Numbered from the stretch's first letter, positions 35,322-44,830 are shown. The stretch: DNA of 60,279 nt from Pseudomonadota bacterium (GCA_021802555.1 JAJZRU010000016.1:1-60279), one strand, 5' to 3'. A program made the numbers and translations. Notes: generated by a model from the letters alone, not told the origin.

Positions 35322-35439
35322 TTATTTATTGCTCGTGTGTTCGATCGCCTGGCCGGCGTCCTGGATGTCCTGGCCCAGGCCCCGTATGGTGTTGCAGCAT
35401 GCCGGCGATCATGGCAAAAGCGAATGACTTTTCTTTCAC
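35322..35439 (-). pseudogene. Entericidin-like small lipoprotein gene, apparently frameshifted
   Basis: The spacer between leuC and leuD encodes, in one frame, [14 protein letters not shown] followed by [12 protein letters not shown]-stop, the unmistakable mature part of an EcnA/EcnB lipoprotein. The matching N-terminus (GTG at 35439, [13 protein letters not shown], with AAGGAA before it) lies in a neighbouring frame. The frames meet near 35398-35415, so a one-base indel or sequencing error breaks the gene. Many betaproteobacteria carry an entericidin gene exactly here. The rest of 35440-35487 is spacer. Confidence 0.7.
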
Positions 35440-35487
35440 TGCTTTCCTTCGCAAGCGAACTTCCCCGTAGCCCTGCGGGCCGTTGTT

Positions 35488-36891
35488 TCAAAAATGCCGG
35501 ACATCGACGAAATGCCCGGCAATGGCCGCCGCGGCCGCCATGGCCGGGCTGACCAGGTGGGTGCGCCCGCCCGCGCCCTGGCGTCCTTCGAAATTGCGGT
35601 TGCTGGTGGAGGCGCAGCGCTCGCCCGGCTCGAGGCGGTCGGCGTTCATGGCCAGGCACATGGAGCACCCCGGTTCGCGCCACTCGAAGCCGGCGTCGAC
35701 GAACACGCGATCCAGCCCTTCCTGCTCCGCCTGCCGTTTGATCAGGCCGGAGCCCGGCACGACCATGGCGAGCTTGACCCCGTCTGCCTTCCTGCGGCCT
35801 TTGACCACTGCCGCGGCGGCGCGCAAATCTTCGATGCGCGAGTTGGTGCAGGAGCCGATGAACACCTTGTCCACGGCGATTTCCTGGATAGGCGTGCCGG
35901 CCGCAAGCCCCATGTACTGCAGGGCGCGCTCCCAGTCCTGGCGCTTGACCGCATTCGGCGCGCCGGCCGGATCGGGTACGCGGCTGTCCACCGTGACCAC
36001 CATTTCGGGAGAGGTGCCCCAGGTCACCTGCGGCACGATATCCTCCGCGCGCAAGCTCACCTCGGCGTCGAAGCGCGCATCGGGGTCGGTGTGCAGCGTG
36101 CGCCACCAGGCCGCCGCCTGCTCCCATTGCGCGCCCTGCGGCGCATAGGGACGGCCCTTCACATAGTCTAGGGTCTTGTCGTCCACGGCCACCATGCCGG
36201 CGCGCGCCCCGGCCTCGATCGCCATGTTGCACAAAGTCATGCGTCCTTCCAGGCTAAGGCCGCGGATCGCCGAGCCGGCGAACTCGACGGCGTAGCCGGT
36301 GCCGCCCGCCGTGCCGATGCGGCCGATGACGGCCAGGGCGACATCCTTGGCGGTCACACCCTGGCCCAGGACACCTTCCACCGTGATGCGCATGGCTTTC
36401 GATTTCTTCGCCACCAGGCACTGGGTGGCCAGCACATGCTCCACCTCCGAAGTGCCGATGCCGAAGGCCAGGGCACCAAAAGCCCCATGCGTGGAGGTGT
36501 GGGAATCACCGCACACCACGGTCATGCCCGGCAGGGTCAACCCCTCCTCCGGTCCGATGACGTGGACGATGCCCTGGCGCACATCGTTCATCTTGAATTC
36601 TTCGATGCCGAAGTCCGCGCAGTTGCGGTCCAGAGTCTCCACCTGCAAACGCGAGACGGGGTCGGCGATGCCTGCGGCCCGCTGCGTGGTGGGCACATTG
36701 TGATCGGGTACGGCGATGGCGGATTTCGCCCGCCAGGGTTTGCGTCCTGCCAGGCGCAGGCCCTCGAAGGCCTGCGGGCTGGTGACTTCGTGCACGAGAT
36801 GGCGGTCGATGTAGAGCAGCGTGGCGCCGTCCTTCGCCTCGTCCACGACGTGCGCTTGCCAAAGCTTGTCGTATAGGGTCAAGCCCGCCAT
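35488..36891 (-). CDS. leuC: 3-isopropylmalate dehydratase large subunit
   Basis: A 467-residue aconitase-type [4Fe-4S] subunit. Cluster cysteines lie in FIGSCTNSR and in [11 protein letters not shown]; other signatures are [33 protein letters not shown] and [12 protein letters not shown]. It starts [11 protein letters not shown]; an in-frame GTG four codons upstream is too close to AGGAG to be preferred. It is first gene of leuCDB-asd, with 66 bp between it and the glucoamylase stop. Confidence 0.97.
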   Translation of the reverse strand: MAGLTLYDKLWQAHVVDEAKDGATLLYIDRHLVHEVTSPQAFEGLRLAGRKPWRAKSAIAVPDHNVPTTQRAAGIADPVSRLQVETLDRNCADFGIEEFKMNDVRQGIVHVIGPEEGLTLPGMTVVCGDSHTSTHGAFGALAFGIGTSEVEHVLATQCLVAKKSKAMRITVEGVLGQGVTAKDVALAVIGRIGTAGGTGYAVEFAGSAIRGLSLEGRMTLCNMAIEAGARAGMVAVDDKTLDYVKGRPYAPQGAQWEQAAAWWRTLHTDPDARFDAEVSLRAEDIVPQVTWGTSPEMVVTVDSRVPDPAGAPNAVKRQDWERALQYMGLAAGTPIQEIAVDKVFIGSCTNSRIEDLRAAAAVVKGRRKADGVKLAMVVPGSGLIKRQAEQEGLDRVFVDAGFEWREPGCSMCLAMNADRLEPGERCASTSNRNFEGRQGAGGRTHLVSPAMAAAAAIAGHFVDVRHF

Positions 36892-36957
36892 GCCGCAAAC
36901 CACTCCTGAGGTCTTTGCAAAGAGGCCATTATAAGGCGGCCAGCCCCTTGCAGACGA

Positions 36958-39318
36958 TCAGCGCGGAGAAATCACGATGCGATGGTCGCGCCCCAGCCAT
37001 GCGCCGCTGTCCTGCCATTGCCAGGTGAATTCCAAAGTCTGGGCGCCGGCCAGATCGCCGGCCGGCAAGACCACGCGCCATTGCCCCAGCCCCGCGCCGA
37101 CCGCGGGCAGGTCGCCGACATGCTGCCAGCCGTCGCGCCCCCAGTGCAGCAGAACCGGTCGAGAAAACAAAAGCCAAAGACTCTTGCCGCGCGGCACACG
37201 CACCACCGGCGCCGCCGGTGTCCAGATCCACACCTCGGGGTCGGGCCGGCGGGCGCCGTAACGCGCCCAGACCGTGGCAGGACGGTCGCAGGGCCGGCCG
37301 AGCTGGCGCGATACGGCGAGCTTGATGTACTCCGCATGCGCCCACAGCAGGGGCATGGCCGAACCGCTGGGCGTCCCGGGCTGGTGGCCGGGCGGAGCAT
37401 GCTCGTCCCACACCTGTTCGGGAATCAAGCCCCCCGCGCCGGTCATGGCGTCCATGGCGGAAAGACAAGACAGCGGATCCTCCCCCGCGGCCAGCGCGTA
37501 ATGGCCGCGCTCGCCGGTGAGCAAAGGCCAGGCGCGCCCCCGGCCGGTGCCGTCGAAGGGGCTGCCGTCCAGGTGCTCGCCATAGCCATCGCCGTTGTAA
37601 CGATGCCAGACCGGCCCCTTGGGTGTTTCCACCCGCAACAGGGCATCGGCGACCTTGATGCTGTCCAGCACCAAGGGATCGTGCGCATCGCGCAGGCCGA
37701 AGCGCACCAGTTGGAGAAATTCCAGGCCCACCTGCTCGGCCGCAGGCAGATCGGGATCGTGGCGGCGGTTCTTCACCGGCAGCACCCGGCACAGCGCGTC
37801 CTCGCTGGCCAGTGTGCCGGCCGGCGCCTCGCGCACGTAGTAGCCCGCCACCCCCAGGCCGTGCACGAACTGGCCGCTGCGCGCCACCGTCCAGTCCTCC
37901 AGGCGGGCGTTCCAGAAATCGGCCACCGCCACGGCCAGCTCCGCATCCTGTCCAGCGACGAAATCGCCGCCCGCCACCAACGCGGCGATGCATACCGCGA
38001 GCGTGAAAGGATTGAGGCCGGCGTCTTCCTCCCAACGGTCCTGCGGACTCGCCGGACCGCGGCTGACCAGAAAAGCAAGCGCACGCGCCGCCATGGCGGC
38101 GACCGGGATGCCGTCCAATTGCCCGCGCTCGGCCAGGGCCGCGGCCAGGAGCACCGGAAAGGCCGCTTCGTCGAGCTGCAGGCCCTGCCAATAAGGCTTG
38201 CCGCCCAGCCATTGATTTTGGAACCAGTGGCCGTCTTGCTGCTGAGTGGCGATCAGATAGCGCAAGGTGTCCCGCGCCTCGTCGAAAGCGCCCAGCGCCA
38301 GCAGCGCCCCGGCGCTTTCCACCAGATCGCGCGGCCATACCAGGTGATAACCCCCGCGCTCTTCGCGGCTGTTGCCCCAGGGCACCGACAGGCTCGCCAC
38401 CATGGCGCCGGCATAGGTTTTGTCCAGATGGGTTTTCAGCACGCCCGCCGAGATGCGGAACTGGCGCGCCAGCGCCTGGGGCAGGTCCGGAGGCACCGCG
38501 GCGGCACTGTAACGCTCGTGCCAATGCGCCCACGCCTGCGCCTGCCCCTGCCAGACCTCGTCGAAATGCTGCGCGAGCGCCGCGCCGGCCAGCGTGGCGG
38601 CGGCTTCCTTGGAAGTCGCCAGTCCCAGCGCCAACACACCGCTGCGCCGCAAGGCGCCGGTCAAGGCGACATTGCCCGGCCCCGCGGCGCCATGGCGCCA
38701 GGCCATCTTTCCATTGCGTGAGAAATCCTGCCAGCCGTCGCTGACGCCCACACAGCCCACCGACAGCGCGGTGAAGGCGTCCTGCCCGCGCTCGTCGCGC
38801 GCCGCCAGCGCGAGCCCGAACGGCCCCTGTTCGGCCCACAGCACCGACGCGCCGCCGTATTCCCCGCACCACGCCAGATTGCCTCGGCCCGTGCCGCCCA
38901 GATGCGGCGCGAGCAGGAGATGAGGCTGCATGTTCGCGTCGCCTTCCAAGTGAAAGGCCAGCAGCAGAACCTCCCTGTGCGGGTCCGGGCAGACGCGCAA
39001 CGTGAGCCTGAAACGCGGATGGCTGTACACCACCGTGGCCAGCGGCACCCCGGGCGCAGGCGTTTCCAGCGCATATCCGGGCAAACGCTTCACCTCGCTC
39101 CAGAAGCCCAGGCCGTCGGCCACGATGAACCCCAGATCTCGGATCTGCGCGATGTCGATGCGCGGGCAATAAACCTCGTTCAAGATGCCGCGGCCCAGCG
39201 TATACCACAGCCGCGCCGGCCCGATGGACGTGCCCACCAGATCCTTGTCGCTGCTTGCCCAAGTCGGCGGGATGCCCGGCGCGCCGGGTGCCTCGGATGC
39301 AACCGGCGGCACGCTCAT
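36958..39318 (-). CDS. Glycoside hydrolase family 15 (glucoamylase/glucodextranase-like)
   Basis: A 786-residue enzyme that releases glucose from alpha-glucan ends. The N-terminal beta-sandwich (about 1-270: GPARLWYTLGRGILNEVYCPRIDIAQIRDLGFIVADG) is typical of prokaryotic GH15. The (alpha/alpha)6 catalytic barrel has WPRDLVESAGALLALG, the general acid in DRWEEDAGLNPF, and the base in IPEQVWDEHAPPGHQPG. A C-terminal beta domain follows. No signal peptide is visible, so it probably acts on cytoplasmic glycogen or maltodextrin. The start overlaps the Hsp20 stop as ATGA. Confidence 0.92.
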   Translation of the reverse strand: MSVPPVASEAPGAPGIPPTWASSDKDLVGTSIGPARLWYTLGRGILNEVYCPRIDIAQIRDLGFIVADGLGFWSEVKRLPGYALETPAPGVPLATVVYSHPRFRLTLRVCPDPHREVLLLAFHLEGDANMQPHLLLAPHLGGTGRGNLAWCGEYGGASVLWAEQGPFGLALAARDERGQDAFTALSVGCVGVSDGWQDFSRNGKMAWRHGAAGPGNVALTGALRRSGVLALGLATSKEAAATLAGAALAQHFDEVWQGQAQAWAHWHERYSAAAVPPDLPQALARQFRISAGVLKTHLDKTYAGAMVASLSVPWGNSREERGGYHLVWPRDLVESAGALLALGAFDEARDTLRYLIATQQQDGHWFQNQWLGGKPYWQGLQLDEAAFPVLLAAALAERGQLDGIPVAAMAARALAFLVSRGPASPQDRWEEDAGLNPFTLAVCIAALVAGGDFVAGQDAELAVAVADFWNARLEDWTVARSGQFVHGLGVAGYYVREAPAGTLASEDALCRVLPVKNRRHDPDLPAAEQVGLEFLQLVRFGLRDAHDPLVLDSIKVADALLRVETPKGPVWHRYNGDGYGEHLDGSPFDGTGRGRAWPLLTGERGHYALAAGEDPLSCLSAMDAMTGAGGLIPEQVWDEHAPPGHQPGTPSGSAMPLLWAHAEYIKLAVSRQLGRPCDRPATVWARYGARRPDPEVWIWTPAAPVVRVPRGKSLWLLFSRPVLLHWGRDGWQHVGDLPAVGAGLGQWRVVLPAGDLAGAQTLEFTWQWQDSGAWLGRDHRIVISPR

Positions 39319-39929
39319 AGGGTCACTTTCGCCCCCTGGGCCTTGGGTATGGTGACGGTCAGCACGCCGCCCTCGACCTGTTCCTTCATCGCCTGATCGA
39401 CCACCGGGCCGGGCAGCGTGAAGCTTTCCATGTAGACGCTGCTATAGGTCTGCGCGCCCCGACCGCCTTGGCCGTTGACCCGGCGGGACAGTTGGGTATC
39501 GAGGCTCAACCGGCGCCCTGCCAGCTCAACCTTCACTTGTTTGGCGCCCACACCCGGCGGCAGCTTGGCGCTTACCACATATTCACCCGGACGAGCCTGC
39601 AGGCTTACCGTTTCCGCGCCGCCCGTCGAAGCCGCCTGCGGCAGACCTGCCATCACCGGCGCCGGCCAAAGATAGAAGGTCTGCGCCATGGCGCGCTCCT
39701 GCTGATCGAGCGCTCTTTGCACCTGGCGCAAATAGGCAAAGGGATGATCCCAGGCCGAATGAGTCATGGCGGCCGGCTGCGCGCCCAGGGCGACGACCGG
39801 GGCCATATCTTCACGATTTCTGATCCGTTCCGCCAGGCGATGGCTGTACCAGGCCTGCCCCACCTCCGCCAGCGCCAGGATGGCGATGGCGCTCAAGACA
39901 AGTACGCGCTGCGCTTTTTCCCTTTCCAT
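39315..39929 (-). CDS. Membrane-anchored Hsp20/alpha-crystallin-like protein
   Basis: A 204-residue protein. A membrane helix at about 9-27 (VLVLSAIAILALAEVGQAW) precedes a linker and an alpha-crystallin-like domain: GEYVVSAKLPPGVGAKQVKVELAGRRLSL, then SFTLPGPVVDQAMKEQVEGGVLTVTIPKA, with the terminal GVLTVTIPK motif of sHsps. Ordinary sHsps are soluble. GGAGG precedes the ATG. It overlaps the glucoamylase by four bases and lies 36 bp after the next gene upstream. The role is not known. Confidence 0.8.
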   Translation of the reverse strand: MEREKAQRVLVLSAIAILALAEVGQAWYSHRLAERIRNREDMAPVVALGAQPAAMTHSAWDHPFAYLRQVQRALDQQERAMAQTFYLWPAPVMAGLPQAASTGGAETVSLQARPGEYVVSAKLPPGVGAKQVKVELAGRRLSLDTQLSRRVNGQGGRGAQTYSSVYMESFTLPGPVVDQAMKEQVEGGVLTVTIPKAQGAKVTL

Positions 39930-39965
39930 ATCTGCCTCCACATTCGCTGGACGGACTCAAGCCAG

Positions 39966-40463
39966 TCACATCTGCTCGATCAGGTTGGAGAGTCCGCGCT
40001 CCATGGCCCGCAGGCGGCCCATGACACTCATCCCCGGATCGTCCAGCTCCAGCGAGAGCTCGCCGACGCGGCTGGACAAATCCTCTATGCCGCCCTGATA
40101 GGCGACCGGCAATCCTTGCGCTGCGGCGGCGAGATGCCGCTGCGCCGCACGCAGATCGTGCGCCGCGGCGCGGTTGTCTCCGGCGACCAGGCTGTCTATC
40201 CTAGCGTCATCCAGATCGAGCCGCGCCCTGAATAATTCCTTCACCGCCTGGTCATGCACGAACAACACCTGCCAATAGGTAATGGCCCCATGCGCGGTTT
40301 TTTCGCCGTTGGCCAGGCTGCGATGATAGCCCTGCGCCAGATCACCGCCCAAAGACCAGGAGGTACCCGCCTTCGGGGCGGTGGCCTGCCCCACCAGAAT
40401 GAACACCGACAGGCTGGCTACGATGGCGAAAGGCAGCAGAAATTTCAGCACGAAACTTTTCAT
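39966..40463 (-). CDS. Hypothetical membrane-anchored helical protein
   Basis: A 165-residue protein with one N-terminal helix (KFLLPFAIVASLSVFILVGQA), then an all-helical soluble part (HDQAVKELFRARLDLDDARIDSLVAGDNRAAAHDLRAAQRHL) that suggests a coiled bundle outside the cytoplasm. GGAGGG lies before the ATG at 40463. It is first gene of a three-gene run with the anchored Hsp20 and the glucoamylase. I recognise no family. Confidence 0.7.
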   Translation of the reverse strand: MKSFVLKFLLPFAIVASLSVFILVGQATAPKAGTSWSLGGDLAQGYHRSLANGEKTAHGAITYWQVLFVHDQAVKELFRARLDLDDARIDSLVAGDNRAAAHDLRAAQRHLAAAAQGLPVAYQGGIEDLSSRVGELSLELDDPGMSVMGRLRAMERGLSNLIEQM

Positions 40464-40494
40464 CAAACCCTCCGATGGCCCCGCTCACGCCGCG

Positions 40495-40550
40495 GGTCAG
40501 CAATAATGACCGGTCACCCATGCGGATGTTCCCCGGCGTTGCGGCCGGGG
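40495..40550. promoter_or_regulatory. Candidate operator and hairpin in a divergent intergenic region
   Basis: GGTCA-N7-TGACC (40495-40511), followed at once by another GGTCA, is a dyad 32-48 bp before the gene starting at 40463. CCCCGGC/GCCGGGG (40531-40537, 40544-40550) is a 7-bp hairpin toward the divergent ccoQ-like gene. Regulators are unknown. Confidence 0.35.
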
Positions 40551-40625
40551 CCGCCACGCACAAGCGCCGATTGACGCAGGCTTAAGACAGGATTAGTGTC
40601 GCACCACCGTCGCCGGAGCGCCGCC

Positions 40626-40778
40626 ATGCAAGCTGTTGCGCAGTTTTTTCTCGACACCTGGTTTTTTCTCATACCCATCGCCTTCCTCGTGCTGGTCGCC
40701 TGGATTTTCCGCCCCGGGGCGCGCAAGCGCTACGAAGCCGACGGCGAAATCCCCTTCAAGGACAAAGACGACAAATAA
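40626..40778 (+). CDS. ccoQ: CcoQ/FixQ-like small membrane protein
   Basis: A 50-residue protein with one membrane helix (WFFLIPIAFLVLVAWIF) followed by RPGARKRYEADGEIPFKDKDDK, the pattern of the cbb3 oxidase subunit IV (CcoQ), which stabilises the complex. No ccoN, ccoO or ccoP is near, so it is an orphan in this window. GGAG precedes ATG 40626. Its end overlaps the end of the opposing hypothetical gene by 49 bases. Confidence 0.75.
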   Translation: MQAVAQFFLDTWFFLIPIAFLVLVAWIFRPGARKRYEADGEIPFKDKDDK

Positions 40779-41596
40779 CCTGCCGACGGATGCGCACGCG
40801 CATACCAGAGGCGCGCGCGCTGCGCGATGTCCTCTTTCAGATGCAGCGCCAGCGCACCGATGGCATAGGCTTGCGGGCGCCCCTGCGCCGCATCGCGCAA
40901 ACGAACGGCCAGCCCTCCGGGGGCCGAATCCCCGAGCACCGCGGAAGCATGCCGCAGCAGTGCGCCGGCGGCGCGGCCGTCGAGCGGCGCCGCGGCCTGC
41001 GCGGCTTCGAGGAAGCCATAGGCGCGCAGCATCCTTTCGTCGCGCAAATAGGAGGCGACCCTGACGTCGCGCAGGCCGCCCTGCAGGATCCGCCACACCC
41101 GGCTGCCGGAGGCATGCTCGGCGACGGCGGTTTCGGCGCGATCCAGCGTGTGGCGCAAAGCCGCGCGCGGCAGCCAGGTAACGCGCAGCGCACCGGCCAC
41201 CAGCAGCGGCGCCACCGGGCGCGGATTGATATGGCCGCGCAAAATATCCTGGCGCAACTCCAGGCTGGGCGTGGCCAGCCCCACCACCTCATCTTCCTGA
41301 CGCGCTGCAATCCACGCGCCCCGCCCCGGCAAGGCCGATGCGACAGGCATCATGGCGTCGAGGCGCGCTTTCAAATTCGCCAGAGGCTGGGCCAGGACGT
41401 AGCCGTTGCCGGCGCGCGCGGCACGCATGTCCTGGCGATAATCAGCCAGCCACGCGGCGCCGACCACGCCGGCAGGCGCCGCTGCCAAGCGCTGGTGCAG
41501 CACTGCGGCCACCGGATACAGCGCATGGGCGCCAGCCAAGGGGGGCCAAACCGCCAGCGCCGCAGTCAGCGCCGCCAGACCGAGCGCGGAGCGCAT
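40730..41596 (-). CDS. Hypothetical exported alpha-helical protein
   Basis: A 288-residue protein from ATG 41596: a probable signal peptide (MRSALGLAALTAALAVWPPLAGAHA), then an Ala/Arg-rich helical chain with QEDEVVGLATPSLELRQDILRGHINPRPVAPLL and LRDERMLRAYGFLEAAQAAAPLDG. No known domain is recognised. The frame is open 31 codons further upstream and the ribosome-binding site is weak, so the start is uncertain. It is convergent with and overlaps the ccoQ-like gene. Confidence 0.6.
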   Translation of the reverse strand: MRSALGLAALTAALAVWPPLAGAHALYPVAAVLHQRLAAAPAGVVGAAWLADYRQDMRAARAGNGYVLAQPLANLKARLDAMMPVASALPGRGAWIAARQEDEVVGLATPSLELRQDILRGHINPRPVAPLLVAGALRVTWLPRAALRHTLDRAETAVAEHASGSRVWRILQGGLRDVRVASYLRDERMLRAYGFLEAAQAAAPLDGRAAGALLRHASAVLGDSAPGGLAVRLRDAAQGRPQAYAIGALALHLKEDIAQRARLWYARAHPSAGYLSSLSLKGISPSAS

Positions 41597-41788
41597 GCAA
41601 GCCCAGCAACATGAAGCGCCGTGCGCTGCGCTCCGGCAAATCTCGGCGGCGGAGGTCAAAAGAAGAAGCGAGGTGCTCTTTTCGCGCATGCTCGGCTACG
41701 CGCGGCCCTTGCCGCAAAAATGTCCGCCCTCTCACGGAGAGCCTGCAAATTAGGAAGGCCGGCGGCAGGAAAGTTCCCTCCGAGCAGC

Positions 41789-41824
41789 TGCGGTGCGGCG
41801 CTTTCCGCTGTGCGCCGCACCGCA
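41789..41824 (-). terminator. 12-bp-stem hairpin after moaC
   Basis: TGCGGTGCGGCG (41789-41800) and CGCCGCACCGCA (41813-41824) pair perfectly around a 12-nt loop, five bases past the moaC stop. There is no T-tract. The remaining 41597-41788 holds no gene. Confidence 0.5.
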
Positions 41825-41829
41825 AGCCG

Positions 41830-42306
41830 TCACTCCCCCCGCCAGGCGCCCGACTTGCCGCCGGATTTTTCCAGCAGCCGCACGTTCTCGATGCGCATGC
41901 CGCGATCCATGGCCTTGCACATGTCGTAGATGGTGAGCAGGGCGGCGCTCACGCCGGTGAGCGCCTCCATTTCCACACCCGTGGGGCCGACGGTTTCGGT
42001 GCGCACCCGGCAGTCCACGCAGTCGGGCTCCGCATCGAGAGAAAACTCCACGGCAACGCGCGTGAGCGCCAGGGGGTGGCACAGCGGGATGAGATCGGAC
42101 GTGCGTTTGGTCGCCTGGATCGCCGCGACGCGCGCCACGCCCAGCACGTCCCCCTTGCCCGCCCGCCCGGCGCGAATGGCAGCCAGCGTCGCCGCGCGCA
42201 TGCGGATGCGCCCGGCCGCCAGCGCCACACGCCGGGTCTCAGCCTTGTCGCCCACGTCGACCATGTGGGCCTCGCCGGCGGCGTCGAAATGAGTCAATCG
42301 GGACAT
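41830..42306 (-). CDS. moaC: Cyclic pyranopterin monophosphate synthase MoaC
   Basis: A 158-residue enzyme that completes conversion of GTP to cPMP with MoaA in molybdenum cofactor synthesis. Conserved blocks are [85 protein letters not shown] and [10 protein letters not shown], containing the active-site Lys, His and Asp. It is divergent from the M48 protease. No other moa gene is adjacent. Confidence 0.97.
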   Translation of the reverse strand: MSRLTHFDAAGEAHMVDVGDKAETRRVALAAGRIRMRAATLAAIRAGRAGKGDVLGVARVAAIQATKRTSDLIPLCHPLALTRVAVEFSLDAEPDCVDCRVRTETVGPTGVEMEALTGVSAALLTIYDMCKAMDRGMRIENVRLLEKSGGKSGAWRGE

Positions 42307-42355
42307 CGCATAACTCCTGTTGTACCATTCACCGCCCTGCTTGCGATTTCGCGTC

Positions 42356-43786
42356 GTGAAGCCATTTCCCCTGCTCCTGCTCGCTTTCCTGGCCGTCGCC
42401 CCCGCAGCGGCGGCGGCCGACCTGCCCAGTCTGGGCGAAGCGGACCGGGTCTATCTCTCCCGTCATCAGGAACAGGCCCTGGGCGCGGCCATCATGCGCG
42501 ACATCCACAAGGATCCGCGCTACGTCAATGATGCGCAGATCGAAGCCTACGTCAACGAGCTGGGCTACCGGCTGGTGGCCAACAGCTCGGAAAACAGCCA
42601 GCCCTTCCATTTCTTCGTGCTGCGCGACCCCACCATCAACGCCTTCGCCCTGCCCGGTGGCTTCATCGGCATCCACACCGGAACGATCCTGGCGGCCCAG
42701 GACGAATCCGAACTGGCCGCCGTGCTGGCGCACGAAATCGGCCACGTCGTGCAGCACCATGTCGCGCGCAACGTTGCCGAGCAGTCGCGCAGCCTGTGGC
42801 CCACCCTCGCGGCCATGGCCCTGGGTCTGCTCGCGGCGCGCTCCAACCCGGACGTCGCCGGCGCCGCCATTACCGGCGCCCAGGCCGCCGCGCTGCAGAA
42901 CCAGTTGGCGCACAGCCGCGAACACGAAGAGGAGGCGGACCGCATCGGTTTCGACATCCTGGTCAAATCCGGTTTCGATCCGCACGACATGGTAGCGTTT
43001 TTCCGCCGTTTGCAGCGCGAAAACCAGCTTTACGGATACAACGCCCCGGTTTATCTGCGCGATCATCCGCTCACCTCCGAGCGCATCGCGGACATGGCGG
43101 CACGCGCTGATCGATTTCCTTACAAGCAAGTGCTCAGTTCGGAGGATTTTTATCTCGTGCGCGCCCGCCTGCGCGCCCGGCAAGGCAGCGCGCAGGACGC
43201 ACTGGCCTATTTCCGCGGCGTCGTGGACGACCGGCGCTACACGCGCCAAGAGGCAGCGCTTTATGGCCTGGCGCTCGCCTATCTGCGCAACGGCCTGCCG
43301 GCCCAGGCGCAGGCCCCCGCACAGGCGGCGGCGAACCTGGCGCACAGCCCGATGCTTGTCATACTGGAGGCCAAAACCGCCGCGGCGCTGGGCAACCGGA
43401 AACAAGCCTCCGCACTGTATCGGCGCGGCATCGATCTCTATCCCAACTACGCTCCGCTGGCTTACGCCTACGCCGGACTGCTGATCGAAGAAAAACGGCC
43501 GGCGCAAGCGCTGCACTTTCTGCAACCGCTGCTGGCACGGCGCGCCGGCGACGCCAGGCTGTGGCTGCTCACGGCGCAAGCCCAGGCCCTGTTGGGCCGG
43601 GTACTGGCCTCGCACCAGGCCCAGGCCGAAGCCTTGGCGCTGTACGGCGATTATCGCGCCGCCATCGAACAAATCGACCTTGGGCTCAAGAGCGGACAAG
43701 GCGACTTTTATGACGTCAGCGCCGCCGAGGCGAAAAAGCGCGCCTGGCGCAGCCTGCTCGCCGAGCAGCGCGCTACGCTCAAATAG
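42356..43786 (+). CDS. bepA: BepA-like M48 metalloprotease/chaperone with TPR repeats
   Basis: A 476-residue periplasmic protein that helps assemble or degrade outer-membrane proteins. A signal peptide follows the GTG at 42356 ([23 protein letters not shown]). The zinc site is HEIGH in [15 protein letters not shown], with the third ligand in [13 protein letters not shown]. The C-terminal half is TPR helices. An upstream TTG is a poorer start. Divergent moaC lies 49 bp away. Confidence 0.9.
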   Translation: MKPFPLLLLAFLAVAPAAAAADLPSLGEADRVYLSRHQEQALGAAIMRDIHKDPRYVNDAQIEAYVNELGYRLVANSSENSQPFHFFVLRDPTINAFALPGGFIGIHTGTILAAQDESELAAVLAHEIGHVVQHHVARNVAEQSRSLWPTLAAMALGLLAARSNPDVAGAAITGAQAAALQNQLAHSREHEEEADRIGFDILVKSGFDPHDMVAFFRRLQRENQLYGYNAPVYLRDHPLTSERIADMAARADRFPYKQVLSSEDFYLVRARLRARQGSAQDALAYFRGVVDDRRYTRQEAALYGLALAYLRNGLPAQAQAPAQAAANLAHSPMLVILEAKTAAALGNRKQASALYRRGIDLYPNYAPLAYAYAGLLIEEKRPAQALHFLQPLLARRAGDARLWLLTAQAQALLGRVLASHQAQAEALALYGDYRAAIEQIDLGLKSGQGDFYDVSAAEAKKRAWRSLLAEQRATLK

Positions 43787-43917
43787 CGCCGCACATCCCG
43801 CGCCGCCGCTGCTTGGTATGAATTTACCGCGCCGCCAACGGCGAAAAAACGCGCCCTCGCCTTGCATCCATGAAAGGGATTAACTTATTCTTAGCCGTCC
43901 CTCGCGGATGGCCTCGG

Positions 43918-43925
43918 TGTAATAT
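43918..43925 (+). promoter_or_regulatory. Possible extended -10 of the sox operon
   Basis: TG followed by TAATAT (43920-43925), about 56 bp before soxX. No -35 is recognisable, which suits an activated promoter. The rest of 43787-43980 carries no gene. Confidence 0.35.
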
Positions 43926-43980
43926 GCTGCCGCTGTTTGCCGATGTCCCACCCCAACCCAAACCAATATGGAGGAAGACT

Positions 43981-44349
43981 ATGCGGAATATCCGTATGGG
44001 GCTGCTGCTAGGCATACTGGGCCTTGCCGCCTGCAGCGGCATCGCCCAGGCTGCGAAACCCTTGAAACCCAGCGAGATGACGGGCAAGGAATTGGCCTTC
44101 GACAGATCGCTGGGCAATTGCCTTGCCTGCCACGCCATGCCGACGGTGCATGATGCGGTGTCCCCCGGCACCATCGGGCCTCCGCTCATCGCCATGAAGG
44201 CGCGCTTCCCCGACAAGGCCGCGTTGCGCGCCCAGATCTGGGATGCCGCCGCCAAGAACCCCAACACCCCCATGCCCCTGTACGGCAAGAACAAGATTCT
44301 GACGGAACAGGAAATCGATAAAGTCACCGACTTCATTTACGGACTGTAA
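43981..44349 (+). CDS. soxX: Sulfur-oxidation c-type cytochrome SoxX
   Basis: A 122-residue monoheme subunit of the SoxXA complex, which attaches thiosulfate to SoxYZ. An export signal is followed by the heme motif CLACH in GNCLACHAMPTV and the axial Met in NPNTPMPLYGKNKILTEQEIDKVTDFIYGL. The signal contains LAAC, a lipobox-like sequence, as well as an AQA cleavage site, so lipidation is possible. GGAGGAA fixes the start at 43981. It is first gene of soxXYZA. Confidence 0.95.
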   Translation: MRNIRMGLLLGILGLAACSGIAQAAKPLKPSEMTGKELAFDRSLGNCLACHAMPTVHDAVSPGTIGPPLIAMKARFPDKAALRAQIWDAAAKNPNTPMPLYGKNKILTEQEIDKVTDFIYGL

Positions 44350-44362
44350 GGAGAAAACAGCA

Positions 44363-44830
44363 ATGGATGCTCTTCGGAGGAACATACTCAAGAACGCCGG
44401 CGGCGTCGGCATGATCGGCCTGGCCATCGGCGCCGGGCTGCTCAAGCCCACGCTCGCCCTGGCCGATTGGAACAAGTCCGCCTTTGACGCCAAGACCGTG
44501 CCGGAGGCCGTCAAGGCGCTGGGTGCCGCCAACGCCGCAGAAAGCAAGGAAATCGCCATCAAGGCCCCCGACATCGCCGAAAACGGCGTGGTCGTCCCGG
44601 TGGAAATCACCAGCAACATCCCCGGCACGGAATACATCATGGTATTGGCCGAAAACAACCCGACTCCGCTGATCGCCGATTTCGATCTCACCAACGGTGC
44701 CATGGGTTATGTGGCCATTCGCATCAAGATGGGCAAGACCGGCCCGGTGCGCGCCATCGTCAAGGCCAACGGCAAGTTCTATACCGCATTCAAGCAAGTC
44801 AAGGTCACCATCGGCGGCTGCGGCGGCTGA
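44363..44830 (+). CDS. soxY: Thiosulfate-oxidation carrier protein SoxY
   Basis: A 155-residue substrate carrier. An export signal (RRNILKNAGGVGMIGLAIGAGLL, Tat-like with RR) precedes an immunoglobulin-like domain that ends in the swinging arm GGCGG, whose Cys carries the sulfur chain. AAGGAG lies before the ATG; the gap to soxX is 13 bp. It forms a heterodimer with SoxZ. Confidence 0.97.
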   Translation: MDALRRNILKNAGGVGMIGLAIGAGLLKPTLALADWNKSAFDAKTVPEAVKALGAANAAESKEIAIKAPDIAENGVVVPVEITSNIPGTEYIMVLAENNPTPLIADFDLTNGAMGYVAIRIKMGKTGPVRAIVKANGKFYTAFKQVKVTIGGCGG

